A DNA stretch of 64,000 nt from Proteles cristata cristata (lineage: Eukaryota > Chordata > Mammalia > Carnivora > Hyaenidae). Below, in pieces: positions 10,313 through 21,660 of this stretch (position 1 is the stretch's first letter; the number at the start of each line of letters is the position of its first letter). A model generated the notes under the pieces. The model was not told the origin of the DNA, did no database searches, and saw only the letters and a program-made list of their open reading frames with translations. The stretch covers positions 806,001-870,000 of the forward strand of contig JAESUZ010003282.1 in assembly GCA_017311185.1 (NCBI GenBank), written 5' to 3'. The position numbers were made by a program, and so were the translations under genes.

Positions 10313-10475
10313 GTTTAGTGCAGGCGTAACCTGAATGGAATTAGCGATGTGTTCACGTAAATCACAGATTCTGGGCTCTATCCCAAATCTTCTCAATTTC
10401 AGTCTTTGGGGATGGGGTTCAGGGGTCCTGCATTTCCAGGAGTCTGTCCAGCTGGGAATAGTCCAGATTGTTCTT
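10313..10475 (+). repeat. MER5-like hAT-Charlie MITE relic
   Basis: TAACCTGAATGGAATTAG, AAATCACAGATTCTGGGCTC and TTTGGGGATGGGGTTCAGG occur in the order of the MER5A non-autonomous DNA transposon. Divergence is high and the terminal inverted repeats are not clear. Confidence 0.5.
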
Positions 10476-10927
10476 ATCCACAAAAGTGTGTGGAGACAGC
10501 TAGATTTGGGCCTCAGAAAGCATAATAGGGGGTAAAACCTTATGATTAAACCTTCCAAATAAAATGAGTAAGTTCTATATTATCTCTCAAAAGCAGCCTC
10601 TCAATACTGCACTGTTTTCTCCTCATCATGTAAATAGCAGTAATGAAGAGATTTCCAATATCATAGATTTTGTTTTAAGGGGCTGCAGGGAAGATACAGC
10701 ACAACGTATCAGAGAATGTGCTTCCACTCCCAGGCATGTCCTACTGTAGCGTTGACCATGAATTTAAATCGGCTGAGTGTCCAATAGCACAGTCTATCGA
10801 TAGCAGAGGCAAAGCATAAAACTTCCTTGAACAAAAAGATCTTAGCGATCTTTTGAGTCTCTCTCCCTCCGGCTTACCTAGAGTATTTAGCCCTCAGAGT
10901 GGACCCAATTTTAACATCTCTCTCTTT
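10476..10927. other. Unique sequence
   Basis: No gene or repeat family was recognised between the MER5-like relic and the next SINE's target site. Confidence 0.4.
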
Positions 10928-10945
10928 AAATGACAAAATTATTTT

Positions 10946-11166
10946 GGGGCACCTGATTGGCTCAGATGGTAAGCACTGACTTTGGCTCCGGTCATGGTCT
11001 CACAGTTCATGGGTGTGAGCCCCATGTCACGGGCACTGTGCTGACAGTTCAGAGCCTGGAGCCTACTTTGAATTCTGTGTCTCCCTCTCTCTCTGCCCCT
11101 CTTCTGCTTGTCCTCTGCCTCTATCTCTCAAAAATAAATATATATTAAGAAAATTAAAAAATAAAC
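10946..11166 (+). mobile_element. SINEC_Fc-type carnivore SINE
   Basis: The head is GGGGCACCTGATTGGCTCAG, with GCTGACAGTTCAGAGCCTGG, a CT-rich body and a tail with CAAAAATAAATATATATT. The target duplication is approximate: AAATGACAAAATTATTTT before, AAATGACTAAACTATTTT after. Confidence 0.93.
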
Positions 11167-11281
11167 AAATGACTAAACTATTTTCAGGAATGATCATATA
11201 ATGACCAGTGATAATCATTCATTTCTTGATTCATCCTTTATTAAAAAAAAAATAATTAACAACTTAAAAAGAATAAATTCC

Positions 11282-11495
11282 GGGGTGCCTGAGTGGCTCA
11301 GTCAGTTAAGTGTCCTACTCTTGGTTTCAGCTCAGATCATGATCTCAAGGTTTGTGGGATTGAGCCCCATGTCAGGCGCTATGCTGACAGTGTGAAGGCT
11401 GCTTGGGATTCTCTCAATCCCTCTCTCTCTGTCCCTCATTTACTCACACACACACGCTCTCTCTCAAATAAAATAAATATACTTAAAAATTTTTT
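11282..11495 (+). mobile_element. SINEC carnivore SINE, older intermediate subtype
   Basis: The head is GGGGTGCCTGAGTGGCTCAG. Between the A- and B-boxes it keeps the longer CTCTTGGTTTCAGCTCAG segment typical of older carnivore copies, then ATGCTGACAGTGTGAAGGCT, a body with CACACACACACGCTCTCTCT and a tail CAAATAAAATAAATATA. Confidence 0.92.
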
Positions 11496-12564
11496 TACAA
11501 AGAACAAATTACAGCTTTAAAGAATTTATTCAAGTTTGGTAAATTATTTTTATGTATTGTTTAAAATTTGGACTTACCAGGAATGTGGAGTTCATACTCT
11601 GTTTCATTCTTGCAGAATTTAAACACATATACCAACTTAGTCACCAGAGCGATAGAATTGAAATAACTTATGTTCTCTTTCTTCATTTTACCATCATGTG
11701 CCATCATTTTTTATTTACTCTTTAAATTCAGGCATATGCAGAGCCACAGCATTTGGAAATGCACTAGAAGGATGCCGAACTATTACGAACTTCTTTCAAA
11801 CCAAACCTGTGTAGCTCAGTCCACATGTGTGAGGGGCTCCTGGGAGTTCTCTCAAGCACTTTTCATGTAGGATACAATGCTTGTTAACTAAGAAGTAATA
11901 AAATATGCTAATCTGAAGTTCATGTTATATATTAATAGAACTCAACAGTAACCTCAGTGACTGTTTAGAAATTGGGCCAACAAGAAATTTTTTTGCAGTG
12001 GTGCATTTCATCACTGACATTGTTTAGAATTGCTGGCGCACAGTGATAATGAAAAGCAGACAGTCTTTTGGTCTCTCGCATGGTAATAAATTTTTCGTTC
12101 TCTGTCAACAATGCATTTCCTTCTTGCCTGCACCTGGGGTGGTAGATCACATTGCACAGCCGTGATTGGGTGCTGGGGAACGTTGACTGTTTGTGTTTGT
12201 GTCTCTTTACTGGATCCTATGTGTAGTTTGAATAATTTAAGACTTGAACTGTCTACCTCACCGTGGTGGTAAGGGGGCTCTTCATACTCTTTCTTCATGG
12301 CTGAATTCCATTGGATGGTGGCACAATAGCTCAGGTGGTGGGACACTCAGATTTCCATATTGATATCACTTCATGATGCACAGAATTGATATTTCTATGC
12401 CTGTAAATAGTCACCTGTGCCTCATTTAGCCCTCAGCTGATGCCTCTGCTCCAGCCAGCCCAGGGTCCTTACAGCCAAGGGAACATTCTTTTGTGGAACA
12501 ATTTGATATCTATGAATTTTGATCTCATCCTCATGTCCCATGGGGCTGAAGAAGCTTCTTTTTT
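11496..12564. other. Unique sequence
   Basis: I saw no recognised gene or repeat family. A 111-codon minus-strand frame (12011-12346) has no recognisable features. Confidence 0.4.
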
Positions 12565-12645
12565 TTTTTCTGATTTTGTGAATCAGGAAATGAAGATTCA
12601 GTAAATGACTAATTGTCAGGGTTACAAGAAGAGCTCAAGAGTTCT
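12565..12645 (-). repeat. MIR relic, core fragment
   Basis: TTGTGAATCAGGAAATGAAG then AGTAAATGACTAATTGTCAG matches the complement of the MIR core (the ATGAGGAAACTGAG to TAACTTGCCC region). Confidence 0.5.
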
Positions 12646-12864
12646 GCCTTGTGTCCCCCCATCTTTGCACATATTATCTCCATCTGAGGAAATATCACTC
12701 ATTTCCTGGGACTGTGTAAATCCTCTGTTTTTTTTTTTTTATTCTCTCTCTTTTTCTTCTATAACACATTCTCACACTCATGAAAATGATAGCATAAATG
12801 TGTATCTAATACTTAAGAGTTCGAAAGATTTTCCATAATTTCTTATTTGTCTTCTTAACTTAGC

Positions 12865-12985
12865 TCCTCACTGAGAAACAGAGGTTAGGGAGACCTTTGG
12901 CTTATAACGGGTATAGTTCTATGACTGGGGTCCAGGCCTTTGATTTCAGTCCTAGACTCTCTCTACCACACATCACAGCTTTCCA
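12865..12985 (-). repeat. MIR relic, core and head
   Basis: GAGAAACAGAGGTTAGGGAG, then CTATGACTGGGGTCCAGGCC and CAGTCCTAGACTCTCTCTAC resemble the MIR core-to-head region in reverse. Diverged. Confidence 0.5.
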
Positions 12986-13019
12986 GTTCTCAAACACCAT
13001 TTTGCACCTTATCTCTTGA

Positions 13020-13200
13020 CAATGCATTCCATGCCTTTCGAGTATTGTTTACTTTTTTCCGTATGTGTTAGTCTTCTCTTTTCCCCAACTGGACTCTAAC
13101 AACTGACTAAAAAGGTGATGTCTTATGATTCTTTTTTGTCTTGCTCTTCCCTGTATAGCACTTGGCACATTTCTAAGCACATAATCGTTTTCAAGAAACT
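13020..13200 (+). repeat. L2 LINE 3'-end relic
   Basis: Matches the L2 3' end pattern: CCCAACTGGACTCTAACAAC, a GATGTCTTATGATTC region and TAGCACTTGGCACATTTCTA. Confidence 0.6.
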
Positions 13201-13850
13201 ATTTTTAGTCAGTTGCTTAGACAACTGATAGACCAAAAATATCTTTTCGCCATCATCAGTCCTTTGGCTCTTGGCAGGACTTATTTTCTGAGTCTCATCT
13301 TCATCTTACAGGTACTCTCATTAGCACATACTTATCATTCTTCAGGGTTTCTGAATTTGGTAGAATATTTTTGATTTCTACTGAAGCTAGCCATTGAGCC
13401 CAGCATTCTTCTATATTTTGCAGCATCTTGTTGGCCTGAATTCCTCCACCTCCATGCTCAGTCCTTCTCTCAAATTGTACCCCATGATGTGTCACCATTT
13501 AGTCATGTGACACCATGATGTGTCATGCATTTGATTTCCCAGCTCTAGACATGTGACTATGTCCTGTTATCTTAATGCAGCAGCCATCCAAATGAAGCAT
13601 TAAAGAGAAAAATTAGCAGAATTGCCTTTGTCGGAGGAAGGGTGAACTGTTCAGAAAATCTGGCCTTGAAATTATGCTGGTAATTTCCATCCACATCCCA
13701 GTAACAGATGAAAGATATATCTTTTGATTAGACAAGTGCCCTTGAAATAACCTACATCTGGAGTAAAAAAAAAAACCCATATAGCTCACATAGCGATGGC
13801 TATCAGAAAGAAGCTTGACCGATACAATTAAAATGCTACTGACTGAGAGT
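13201..13850. other. Unique sequence
   Basis: No gene or repeat was recognised. A short near-duplicate phrase (CACCATGATGTGTCA / CCCATGATGTGTCACC) occurs at about 13480-13525. Confidence 0.4.
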
Positions 13851-13854
13851 TCAA

Positions 13855-13999
13855 AGATTATGAACTCACTCGACTGTGAGGTCCTTGAGAGCACAAGCTG
13901 TCTAATCATTAATATTCATATCCCTGGTGCACAGGTATTTCTGCCTAAAATAGATCATCAAAAGTCTGTTCGCTAAATGAATGAACGAATAAATGAAAA
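13855..13999 (+). repeat. L2 LINE 3'-end relic
   Basis: ACTGTGAGGTCCTTGAGAGC, an ATATTCATATCCCTGGTGCA region and the terminal AAATGAATGAACGAATAAAT follow the L2 3' tail. It sits directly against the MIR on its right. Confidence 0.7.
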
Positions 14000-14019
14000 A
14001 AGAAAGAATGACATCAAGC

Positions 14020-14200
14020 ACAGCTTCAACTCTGACTCTGCCACATACTAACTGGGCAACATAAGCTAAGTCAATAACTTGCACTGTGTCAGCTTCCGCA
14101 CAGTAAACCTGGGATTTGAAGTGATCGACTAGCTTCACCTTGAGGTTATTGTGAAAGTAAAATACTGCATGCTTGTTGATGGTAACTAGGTAATGGTTTG
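14020..14200 (+). repeat. MIR relic
   Basis: TCTGACTCTGCCACATACTA, then CTGGGCAACATAAGC, TAACTTGCACTGTGTCAGC and a TTATTGTGAAAGTAAAATAC region follow MIR order from core to 3' part. Confidence 0.7.
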
Positions 14201-14224
14201 TTAAATTGTAGTGCTATATTTTTT

Positions 14225-14675
14225 ATAGTAGTTAAACACAGATTTGGCTGCAAGTAACAAAATTTTACTATTGTTTAAACATACATTTTATTTTCCCTAC
14301 ATAATCTACAAACTAGAGGTTAGCTAATGCTGGTGTTGGTCAGCAGCTTGGTGGTATCGGGGTCCATGTCTTCTCCACATTCCTCATCTTTCTCTCATGA
14401 GCCCAAATGACAACAGCAGCCCAGGTGCCAGACTGTGTTCTACAAAGGAAATGTAGGGTGCAGGAATGGTGACCCCATATGTGTGTGTTTTCTTTTATCT
14501 GGAAAGCTAATTATTTTCCCAGAAGCATGCCAGCACACTTTCCTTAAGGTCTCATTGGACAGAACTTGTTACATGACTACTCCTCGGAGTTTTAAGGCTT
14601 TAGTCAATCATGTTTCACTACGTAGGGATGGGCATACCCTGCCCCAAGCAAAATTAGGACACTGTTAACAAGGAA
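14225..14675. repeat. Possible ancient interspersed repeat, unassigned
   Basis: The opening TTGGCTGCAAGTAACAAAAT and later wording (GTCTCATTGGACAGAACTTG, GTCAATCATGTTTCACTACG) resemble an old mammalian repeat that I cannot name securely. Highly diverged. Confidence 0.35.
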
Positions 14676-16351
14676 ACATGCTAAGAGGGAACCTTGGGTA
14701 GACGTCTAACAATGTCTTCTCCTTAAATATCTGGAGATGTTATGAGGAAAAAGATTTTAGAAGAAGAGGAAAAAAAGAACACGTGCATCCTTCCACTGGG
14801 CATAAGCATGTACATGTAGTGATTGTGTTAATGATGTTGGGAGTTTTCTTCCTTGATTTATACCTTCCTAGTTTGGGGAAGGACTGGCAGAAATTCATCT
14901 GGTAGTGTTTCCCCTAAAGTGATGGATATTTTCAGAATCAGCCAATTTTGATGCTGCCCTTTGGAAATCTCTGTTTCTAGCCTTACTGTGGTAGAGTGAT
15001 GGCCACTGTCTTTGCAAGAATAGGAGCTTTAACTGATCTCTGATCTGTCCTACATTTGACTCTAACTCATGATACTGAAAAGAAAAGGCATTCCACATCA
15101 TCAGTGTGAAGTGTCTGTCGGAGTAAGAACGTAAGAGGGATAATTGTAGTGCATGGTAGAGGAACACATTCAGTCTGAGATGCTCCTGACTTATGCCTTC
15201 TCCCTTAATTATGGGAGCAACCCAATATGCCATGCCTGTAGTTTCTGGTGACCCACAGCTTCTTTTACATGAGTGTGTCAGGCACACTTAAATAGGGTAT
15301 TCATTCCATCATTTGTTTGACCAGGATCCTACTCTCCCTCTTTTCCCTCTCACATCCCCTGTTAAATTGCTCTGCTTACTTCCCAGTATGGAAGTGACTA
15401 GAACCTAAAGTGCTCTGACTCCCTGCTCATTTATGAAGTCAGTGTTTACTCTGTTGAACCCATCAGTGCTTAAAAAGGAAAGGAGAGGGACATCTATGAC
15501 CCAGCCAATGACAAGGGGTCGCAATTTACAACTGCCATATTACCAAGTAATTTTATTAATACCAGCCTCTGAAGCACAAGGAAAAGATCCTTTTAAAGCC
15601 CTTTGGTCACATGGCAAGAATACAATCCTTTATGAATTATCAGCTAAGACTTTTTTTCCCCCTGCACACACAGATGAGCCTGGATTATTTACAGTTCATC
15701 GGGATGCTTCAGGGTTATACTGCCGTCATTCAACAGATTTCTTTGTTTTAAGATGGCAATAGATAGTACATGTTTTCCTGCAGTGAATCTCTTCCTTCTA
15801 ACTATAGCCACATAAAAGCCAAAGGTCCTCAAATTAGCGGAGGACTCTTGGTAATAATTTGTATTTACCACAATAATTATGGTCCCATCTTTTTATTAAT
15901 TATACACACTCCCTTAAGATATTTCATTTGCAATATTGATGGAAGTTTTCACTTTATTAGGCCTTCTGAATTTATACAGAAGCTGGAGATTTTTTGGGTT
16001 TTTTTGCTTTTTTTCTCCTTAAAAAGTTAAATCATTCTGTTCTTGGTTGTTCTTTTGGATATGATTCTTTACCTCTGAGTCTACTTGGAATTAACATGAA
16101 TTGAACTACTTGTTCCACATGAATTAGTAGGTATTTTTTGTTTGTGTGTGTGTTTGTTTTGTCTATTACTTGCTTTGATACTGTGGCTTATTTGAATCTA
16201 GGAAGAGTCAATAGAGCATTCATACCAGGTAACCCCAGTTGTTGATTTAAGGTAAAAGCAGCAAGACTTTTTTCTTCCTTGAAATTTGTCAATATTAATT
16301 GAACAAATATGAGGTCAGAGATTCAATATTTCACAAACACATCTGATTATT
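14676..16351. other. Unique sequence, no recognised gene
   Basis: About 1.7 kb without a recognised repeat or gene. A 130-codon minus-strand frame (14895-15287) and a 109-codon plus-strand frame (15433-15762) show no recognisable domains and are within chance expectation. Confidence 0.4.
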
Positions 16352-16719
16352 GCAGTCTGTTCAGGCCACCATAACAAAATACCATAGGCTGGGCAGCTTA
16401 AATAAAGGAAATTAATTTTCTCACGGTTTTAGAGGCTGGAATTCCAGATTAAGGTGTCAACATGTTTTGGTTCTGGCAAGAACTTTCTTTCCAGCTTGCA
16501 GACCATGACCTTCTCGCTGTGTTCTCACATGGCGAAGAAAGACTGAGTCAGCTTTCTGGTATCTCTTCTTGTATGAGTGCTCATCCCATCATTGGGGTCC
16601 CACCCTCATGACCTAATTAACTGGCAAAGGCTCCATCTCCAAATACCACCATATTGGGGGTTAGGGCTCCAACATTTGAATTTGGGGAGAGGGGGGACAC
16701 AATTCAGCCCATAACACTG
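16352..16719 (-). mobile_element. MLT1/MST-type solo LTR (ERVL-MaLR relic)
   Basis: Plus-strand order is GTCTGTTCAGGCCACC, AACAAAATACCATAGGCTGG, TTAGAGGCTGGAATTCCAG, CTCGCTGTGTTCTCACATGG, CCCACCCTCATGACCTAATT and CACAATTCAGCCCATAACAC. This is a MaLR LTR in reverse, essentially full length. No viral internal region lies on either side. Confidence 0.9.
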
Positions 16720-17601
16720 ATGAAAATAAATAATTACTCTCCAGTAACAAACATTTAATATTGTTAATTTTGATAGATAAAAAAGTATTTATTGGAATAT
16801 ACTGAAAGAAAAGGAAATCTTTAGATTAAAAAAAACAACAACAGCGAAGGTAAACTGACACTTAGGTTGACCAGAGTGGTTTATCGTCCAACTAACATAA
16901 GAGATTGGGTTTTAGTTCTCCAACAGAGAAAGAATAGGAGGCTTTGGATTCATATACATCAGCGTTGGCACTAAAATGTATTCCTAAGTCTAAGAATTAA
17001 AAGGATGAAGTAGGGGGAGAAAATCTACCTACCATCTCAAGACAGGAACAAAGCTTGCAGTCTTCACCAGTGTCTGAGTAAAAAAAAGTCTTTCCTGAAG
17101 CTTGAAACCCTGATCATGGGCTATATGTAAGTTTAGGGTTCAAATTTATAATATCTGCATGGTCTGGGGAATCCCTCATCCAAGAATCCAAAATTACAAT
17201 TAATCCCGGTGGTGAAATCCCTGGGACTGGAAGAAATAAATCAAAAACTTCTCCATAAGGATTCTTCTGAAACTCTGACTTCAAGGGATTCTCAAGGGGT
17301 AGGAGGGAGGAGGGATGAATTTATAAGGACAAATTATGAACTGCCATGAGTGAAGTCCACATGTACAAAGCCAAGAATATTTAGGACCTGATATTTGAGA
17401 TTATAGATTAATAGATTATAGATTAATAATTATAAAGGGAAAAAAGTTAAAGAGGTCTAAAATAATTAAATACATGAAAGAAGAAATTAAGAATATAATA
17501 CAATAATAATACCATTACAAAATACCATTAAATAGGCAAATTTCAAGTTAATAAAAATAGCACATGTAGGTATAAAGAATTTTAAAAATTATCAAGATAT
17601 T

Positions 17602-17825
17602 GGGGCACCTGGGTGGCTCAGTAGGTTAAGCTTTTGACTTCAGGTCATGATCTCACAGTTCCTGGGTTTAAGCCCCACATAGGACACTGTACTGACAGCT
17701 CAGAGGCCGGAGGCTGCTTTGGATTCTGTGTCTCCTTCTCTCTCTGCCCCTCCCCAGCTAGTGTTCTCTCTTCCTCTCTCTCTCTCTCTCTCTCTCTCTC
17801 GAAAATAAATAAACATTAACAAAAT
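17602..17825 (+). mobile_element. SINEC_Fc-type carnivore SINE
   Basis: The head is GGGGCACCTGGGTGGCTCAG, with B-box region GGGTTTAAGCCCC, ACTGACAGCTCAGAGGCCGG, a CT body with a pure TC run at about 17773-17800, and the tail GAAAATAAATAAACATTAAC. It sits inside the older LINE relic. Confidence 0.94.
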
Positions 17826-18104
17826 TTAAAATTTCAAAATAGGATTAAATAGTAGGTTGAATAAATATGAGGAGATATTTGTGATCTATAAAATAAATCT
17901 GGAGAAATTGCCAGAAAGAAGCAGGAGAAATAAAAATAGAGAAAACATACACAAGAGCTTAAGAAACATATAAAATAAGGTTTTCCAACATTCTAATAGA
18001 ATTCTGAAAGGAAAAATAAACAGGCAAAAGAATTTTGAAAACTTTCTAAAAATTAACCGAATTGATTCATGACAAGAATCTTCAGATATGAGTGCTACAA
18101 CACA

Positions 18105-18190
18105 ACATATATGTAATATATATTCATATAAGCCTGTATATAATATATATTTTCATACACATGCACATTATATATATATATGTATATAAG
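18105..18190. repeat. AT-rich low-complexity tract
   Basis: Alternating TATATA blocks are mixed with CATA and GTATA units, ending in a run of about ten TA steps near 18171-18185. Confidence 0.85.
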
Positions 18191-18590
18191 TTTGAAAATA
18201 TATATTCATTCTATACCTCAGCATTATATTGTAGACCAAATATAAAATACCAAAGTCAGAGAGCAGAACTAAGAAGCTAATAAGTAGATCTCAAAGGATA
18301 ATTTGACAACAAACTTTTCAACTGCAATAACACTGGTAAGATGATAATGGAATGATAGTGTCAAAGTGCTGAGTAAAATTTTCTTTCAGAGTAGAAATTT
18401 ATATTCAACCTAACATTCAACCCTGAGCCCAAACTTAAATTAATGAATATATTTCGAGAAGAAAGAAAATTAATTTACCAGTAAGGCAGAAGATGTAATA
18501 AACAATAGGATGTAATTTATTATTTTTTAACCTTTTCTGTATATTTGATATATTTCATAATCACATATAAAAACTTTAAAGACTTTTAAA

Positions 18591-19270
18591 CTAAAGATGA
18601 AAACATGGTTTTCTGATTCGCTCTCTCTTTCCCCTGCCCCCACCATTTTTCTTTCTCTTTCTTTCTGTAGAACTTAAAACTTACATAAGACATTATGAAG
18701 TATGGGAATAATATATAAGATCTGTAAATTTTTCAAAACCTTTCAAGAGTATTTCAACGTGTGAATAAACTTTACTAACTCCAAAATAAACAAAAACTCC
18801 AAACTTTAAAATGTCTATTAAGATGTCTATGATACAAAATGTTGACCACTTCATTAAACACTAAGTGCAAATTCCATAAAGTTTCCAGTTCATCAGAAAA
18901 TAATTAGATTTTCTTACTTTGAAGCAAGTCCTAAAATTCCAAGTCACTAAATAGCAAATTAGTGTAGAGCCAAACAGTTTCAAAATCAAAATAAGAAAAC
19001 AGAAAATAAACTTTCAAAATTGTTTAGCTCTGAATTTCTCTTGAATGTGGGATTTGAGTGCTAATTTTAGTGAAACGGTGTGCAATATGGCCTACAAAAA
19101 TAGAGGGTGTAGAGTTTATGATGGTTCTGCAATGATTCTATTATCAAGTCACCGGTCTCCTCGCCAAGAATATTCATTGTGCAAAATGTAGAAGAATGTC
19201 CATGAATGGGTTTCATACAACAGCTATGCCTTTTACTCTGACTCCTTTTTTTTCTTCCTATGGCTATCAC
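18591..19270. other. Unique, AT-rich sequence
   Basis: No gene was recognised. A pyrimidine-rich patch lies at about 18618-18668. The remainder is AT-rich single-copy-looking sequence. Confidence 0.35.
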
Positions 19271-19272
19271 AA

Positions 19273-19510
19273 GACCAGTGTTTATTGAGTTATCATATGT
19301 CAGACTCTGTGCCCAGAGTTCTAAATGCTTTACCTTCTTTAATACTCAGGTTAGCACTAGGAAATAGGCTCGATTATCTTTAGTCTATAGATAGGGAAAT
19401 TATGGTTTAGAAAATTACGTAACTTGCCAAAAATCAGACTGATAGAAAATATTAAAAAGGGTTAAGAAATGAGCCTCTCTGACTTCAGTGCCTTGCTGTT
19501 GCCCATTATG
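19273..19510 (-). repeat. MIR relic, nearly full length
   Basis: GTGTTTATTGAGTTATCATA, GACTCTGTGCCCAGAGTTCT, AAATGCTTTACCTTCTTTAA, ATAGATAGGGAAATTATGG and AACTTGCCAAAAATCAGACT are successive blocks of a reverse-oriented MIR. Confidence 0.85.
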
Positions 19511-19828
19511 GTATGTTGCCCTCTCATTCTCTACAGAAAGTAAAGATATTGTTGGCAGGTCTAATATTTGCCAAATGAATTCAGTTCATTTTCATTATAA
19601 CTTCTAAAGGAGTGGACAGAAAAAAATTCATGTAATGATGGTTTGAAATTTCTAGTGATGGCCAGGAGGCAGGCCTTTATAGGTCCCAAGCACTAAAATA
19701 CTTCGGTGATTATGGAGATTTTTGTCTCACTCTACCCTGTATCTAATCAAAGTATAAAAAATGCTAAACACTGCTGGTGGGAATACAAACTGGTGCAGCC
19801 ACTCTGGACAACAGTAGGGAGGGTCCTC

Positions 19829-20080
19829 AAAAAATTGAAAATAGTGGGGCACCTGGGTGGCTTAGTCGATTAAGCATCCTACTTTCGCTTAGGTCATGAT
19901 CTCTCAGTTCGTGGGTTCAAGCCCCGCGTCGGGGTCTGTGCTGACTGCCAGCTCAGAGCCTAGAGCCTGTTTCAGAGTCTGTCACTCCCTCTCTCTCTGA
20001 CCCTCCCCTGCTCAAGCTGTCTCTCTCTCTCTCTCTCTCCTAGAAATAAATAAAAATATTTTTTAAAAAATTGAAAATAG
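19829..20080. repeat. Target-site duplication of the nested SINE
   Basis: AAAAAATTGAAAATAG occurs at 19829-19844 and again at 20065-20080, identical over 16 bases. The pair sits inside L1 sequence. Confidence 0.95.
19845..20064 (+). mobile_element. Young SINEC_Fc-subtype SINE nested in L1
   Basis: The head is GGGGCACCTGGGTGGCTTAG. It carries subtype markers TTTCGCTTAGGTCATGATC, GCTGACTGCCAGCTCAGAGC and a tail beginning CCTAGAAATAAATAAAA. The elements at 55393 and (reversed) 56609 share these. Perfect 16-base target duplications make it one of the younger insertions in the window. Confidence 0.95.
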
Positions 20081-20836
20081 AGCTACCATATGCCCTAGCA
20101 ATTGTGCTACTTGGTATTTATCTAAAGGATACAAAAATGCTGATTCAAAGGGGCAGACGCCTCCCCCACTGTTTATAATAGCACTATTGAAAATAGCCAT
20201 ATTATGGAAACCGCAAATGTCCATCAACTGATGAATGGATTAAAAAGATTATACACAACGAAATATTATTCAGCGATCAAAAGAATGAAATCTTGCCATT
20301 TCCAAAACAACATGGATGGGACTAGAGTGCTAAGCAAAATAAGTCAGTCAGAGAAAGATAAATATCATATGATTTCACTCATATGTAGACTTTAAGAAAC
20401 AAAACAGATGAACACGGGAAGGGAAGGAAACATAAGAGAAAAACAGAGAGGGAGGTGAACCATAAGAAGCTCTTAAATACAGAGACCAAACGGGGTTGCT
20501 GGAGGGGGGGTTGGGTGGAGGATGGGCTAGACGGGTGATGGGTGTTAAGGAGAGCATTTGTTGGGATGAGCCCTGGGTGTTGTATGGAAGTGATGAATCA
20601 CTAAATTCTACTCCTGAAACCATTATTACACTATATGTTAACTAGCTTGAATTTAAATAAAATCAATATTAAAATAAAATAAAAAATGCTAAGCTGAAAA
20701 ATAAGGATAAGGTAGCCAGAATCACAGTTTTATCCATGATGATTGCTTTTTTTCTGCAATAATAGATAGTCATTTTAAAAATGGTTTCTTTTGATGTACC
20801 TTATTTTGCTGGTGTCCAAAGTACAAACTTGGCTCA

Positions 20837-21199
20837 GTGCAATGGTTAATTTTATGTGTCAACCTCCAGGGTGTTTTTGGATGAAATTAAGATGTAACCA
20901 GTGAATGGTGAGTAAAGCAGATTGCCCTCCATGATGTGGGTGCGTCCCATCCAATCACTGAAGATGTGAATAGCACGAAAAGACTGTCCTTCCTGTTCCA
21001 AAAGGAATTCTTAAGCAGACTGTCTTTGGACTTCACCAGCATCTGTATCTCCTAGGTCTCCAGGCTGCCAGCTCACACCACAGATTCAGATGTGCCAGCC
21101 TCCATAACTATGTGAGCCAATTCTTTTCTAAGAAGTCTGTCTCCGTATATTGACATATCCTGTTGGTTCTTTTTCTCTGAAGAACCTTGAATAATACAG
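20837..21199 (+). mobile_element. MLT2-type solo LTR (ERVL relic)
   Basis: From TGCAATGGTTAATTTTATGT through GTCAACCTCCAGGGTGTTTT, AGTAAAGCAGATTGCCCTCC, ATGTGGGTGCGTCCCATCC, CCTCCATAACTATGTGAGCC and TCTCTGAAGAACCTTGAATA, this follows an ERVL-class LTR from end to end. No viral coding region lies beside it. Old, with scattered mutations. Confidence 0.87.
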
Positions 21200-21449
21200 T
21201 CTGTCTGCTGAGTAATCCACATTTCCAAAAGGCCTGCCCTCCACCATGCTCTAAACCTGTCTTTTCTTTCTTAATGTATTTGGATTCTCAGTTCAGTGTG
21301 GTCCCACTTACTTAGCAGAACATGCAACAGAGTATGTATTTAGAAAACAGGAATTTGTCCCTCTTACCTCAGTGGTGCTAAGGACACCCTCCACAATTTC
21401 TCTTTTTCTTCAAGTCTCTTCTGGAAATTTAACCTTGGTTTAGGAAACA

Positions 21450-21660
21450 ACATACTTGTGACCATGGGCTTTGCAGTCAGTCATTTATTCCAGCCCCAAT
21501 GTTCTGTGACCTTGGGCAGGTCACTTTGAGTCCCACTATCCTCATTGGTAAAATAGGAAGATCAGAAGAGATAATATCTGTAAGGACGTTTCACAAGGCT
21601 GTGCTAATAACACAGTGTTCAATAAACATTGATTATTGGATTGTTATAGGTATTACTAAG
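21450..21660 (+). repeat. MIR relic
   Basis: GGGCTTTGCAGTCAGTC, GTGACCTTGGGCAGGTCACT, CCTCATTGGTAAAATAGGAA and GTTCAATAAACATTGATTAT are the successive MIR blocks. Confidence 0.85.

Larger units (their letters stand above)
17190..18590 (+). mobile_element. HAL1/L1M-like LINE relic, interrupted by a SINE
   Basis: A-rich plus-strand sequence with GATAATTTGACAACAAACTT, GATGATAATGGAATGATAGT and GTCAAAGTGCTGAGTAAAAT resembles the ORF1 and downstream region of HAL1 or an old L1M. A younger SINE sits at 17602-17825 and AT-rich low complexity at 18105-18190. The boundaries and the exact subfamily are uncertain. No open frame of useful length survives. Confidence 0.5.
19770..20680 (+). mobile_element. 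5'-truncated L1 (LINE-1) with a nested SINE
   Basis: It begins inside ORF2 near the C-terminus (ACTGCTGGTGGGAATACAAA) and runs through CATCAACTGATGAATGGAT and AAATATTATTCAGCGATCAA into the 3' UTR. It ends in AATAAAATCAATATT plus an A-rich tail, so it is plus-oriented. Without the nested SINE about 690 bp of L1 remain. The residual ORF2 reading (20204-20395, 63 codons) includes the usual LYTTKYYSAIKRM-like end of ORF2. A clear 14-bp target duplication marks both edges. Dead because of the 5' truncation. Confidence 0.92.
19756..20694. repeat. Target-site duplication of the 5'-truncated L1
   Basis: AAAAAATGCTAAAC at 19756-19769 and AAAAAATGCTAAGC at 20681-20694 bracket the L1 insertion. One base differs, which fits a moderately old insertion. 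Confidence 0.85.
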
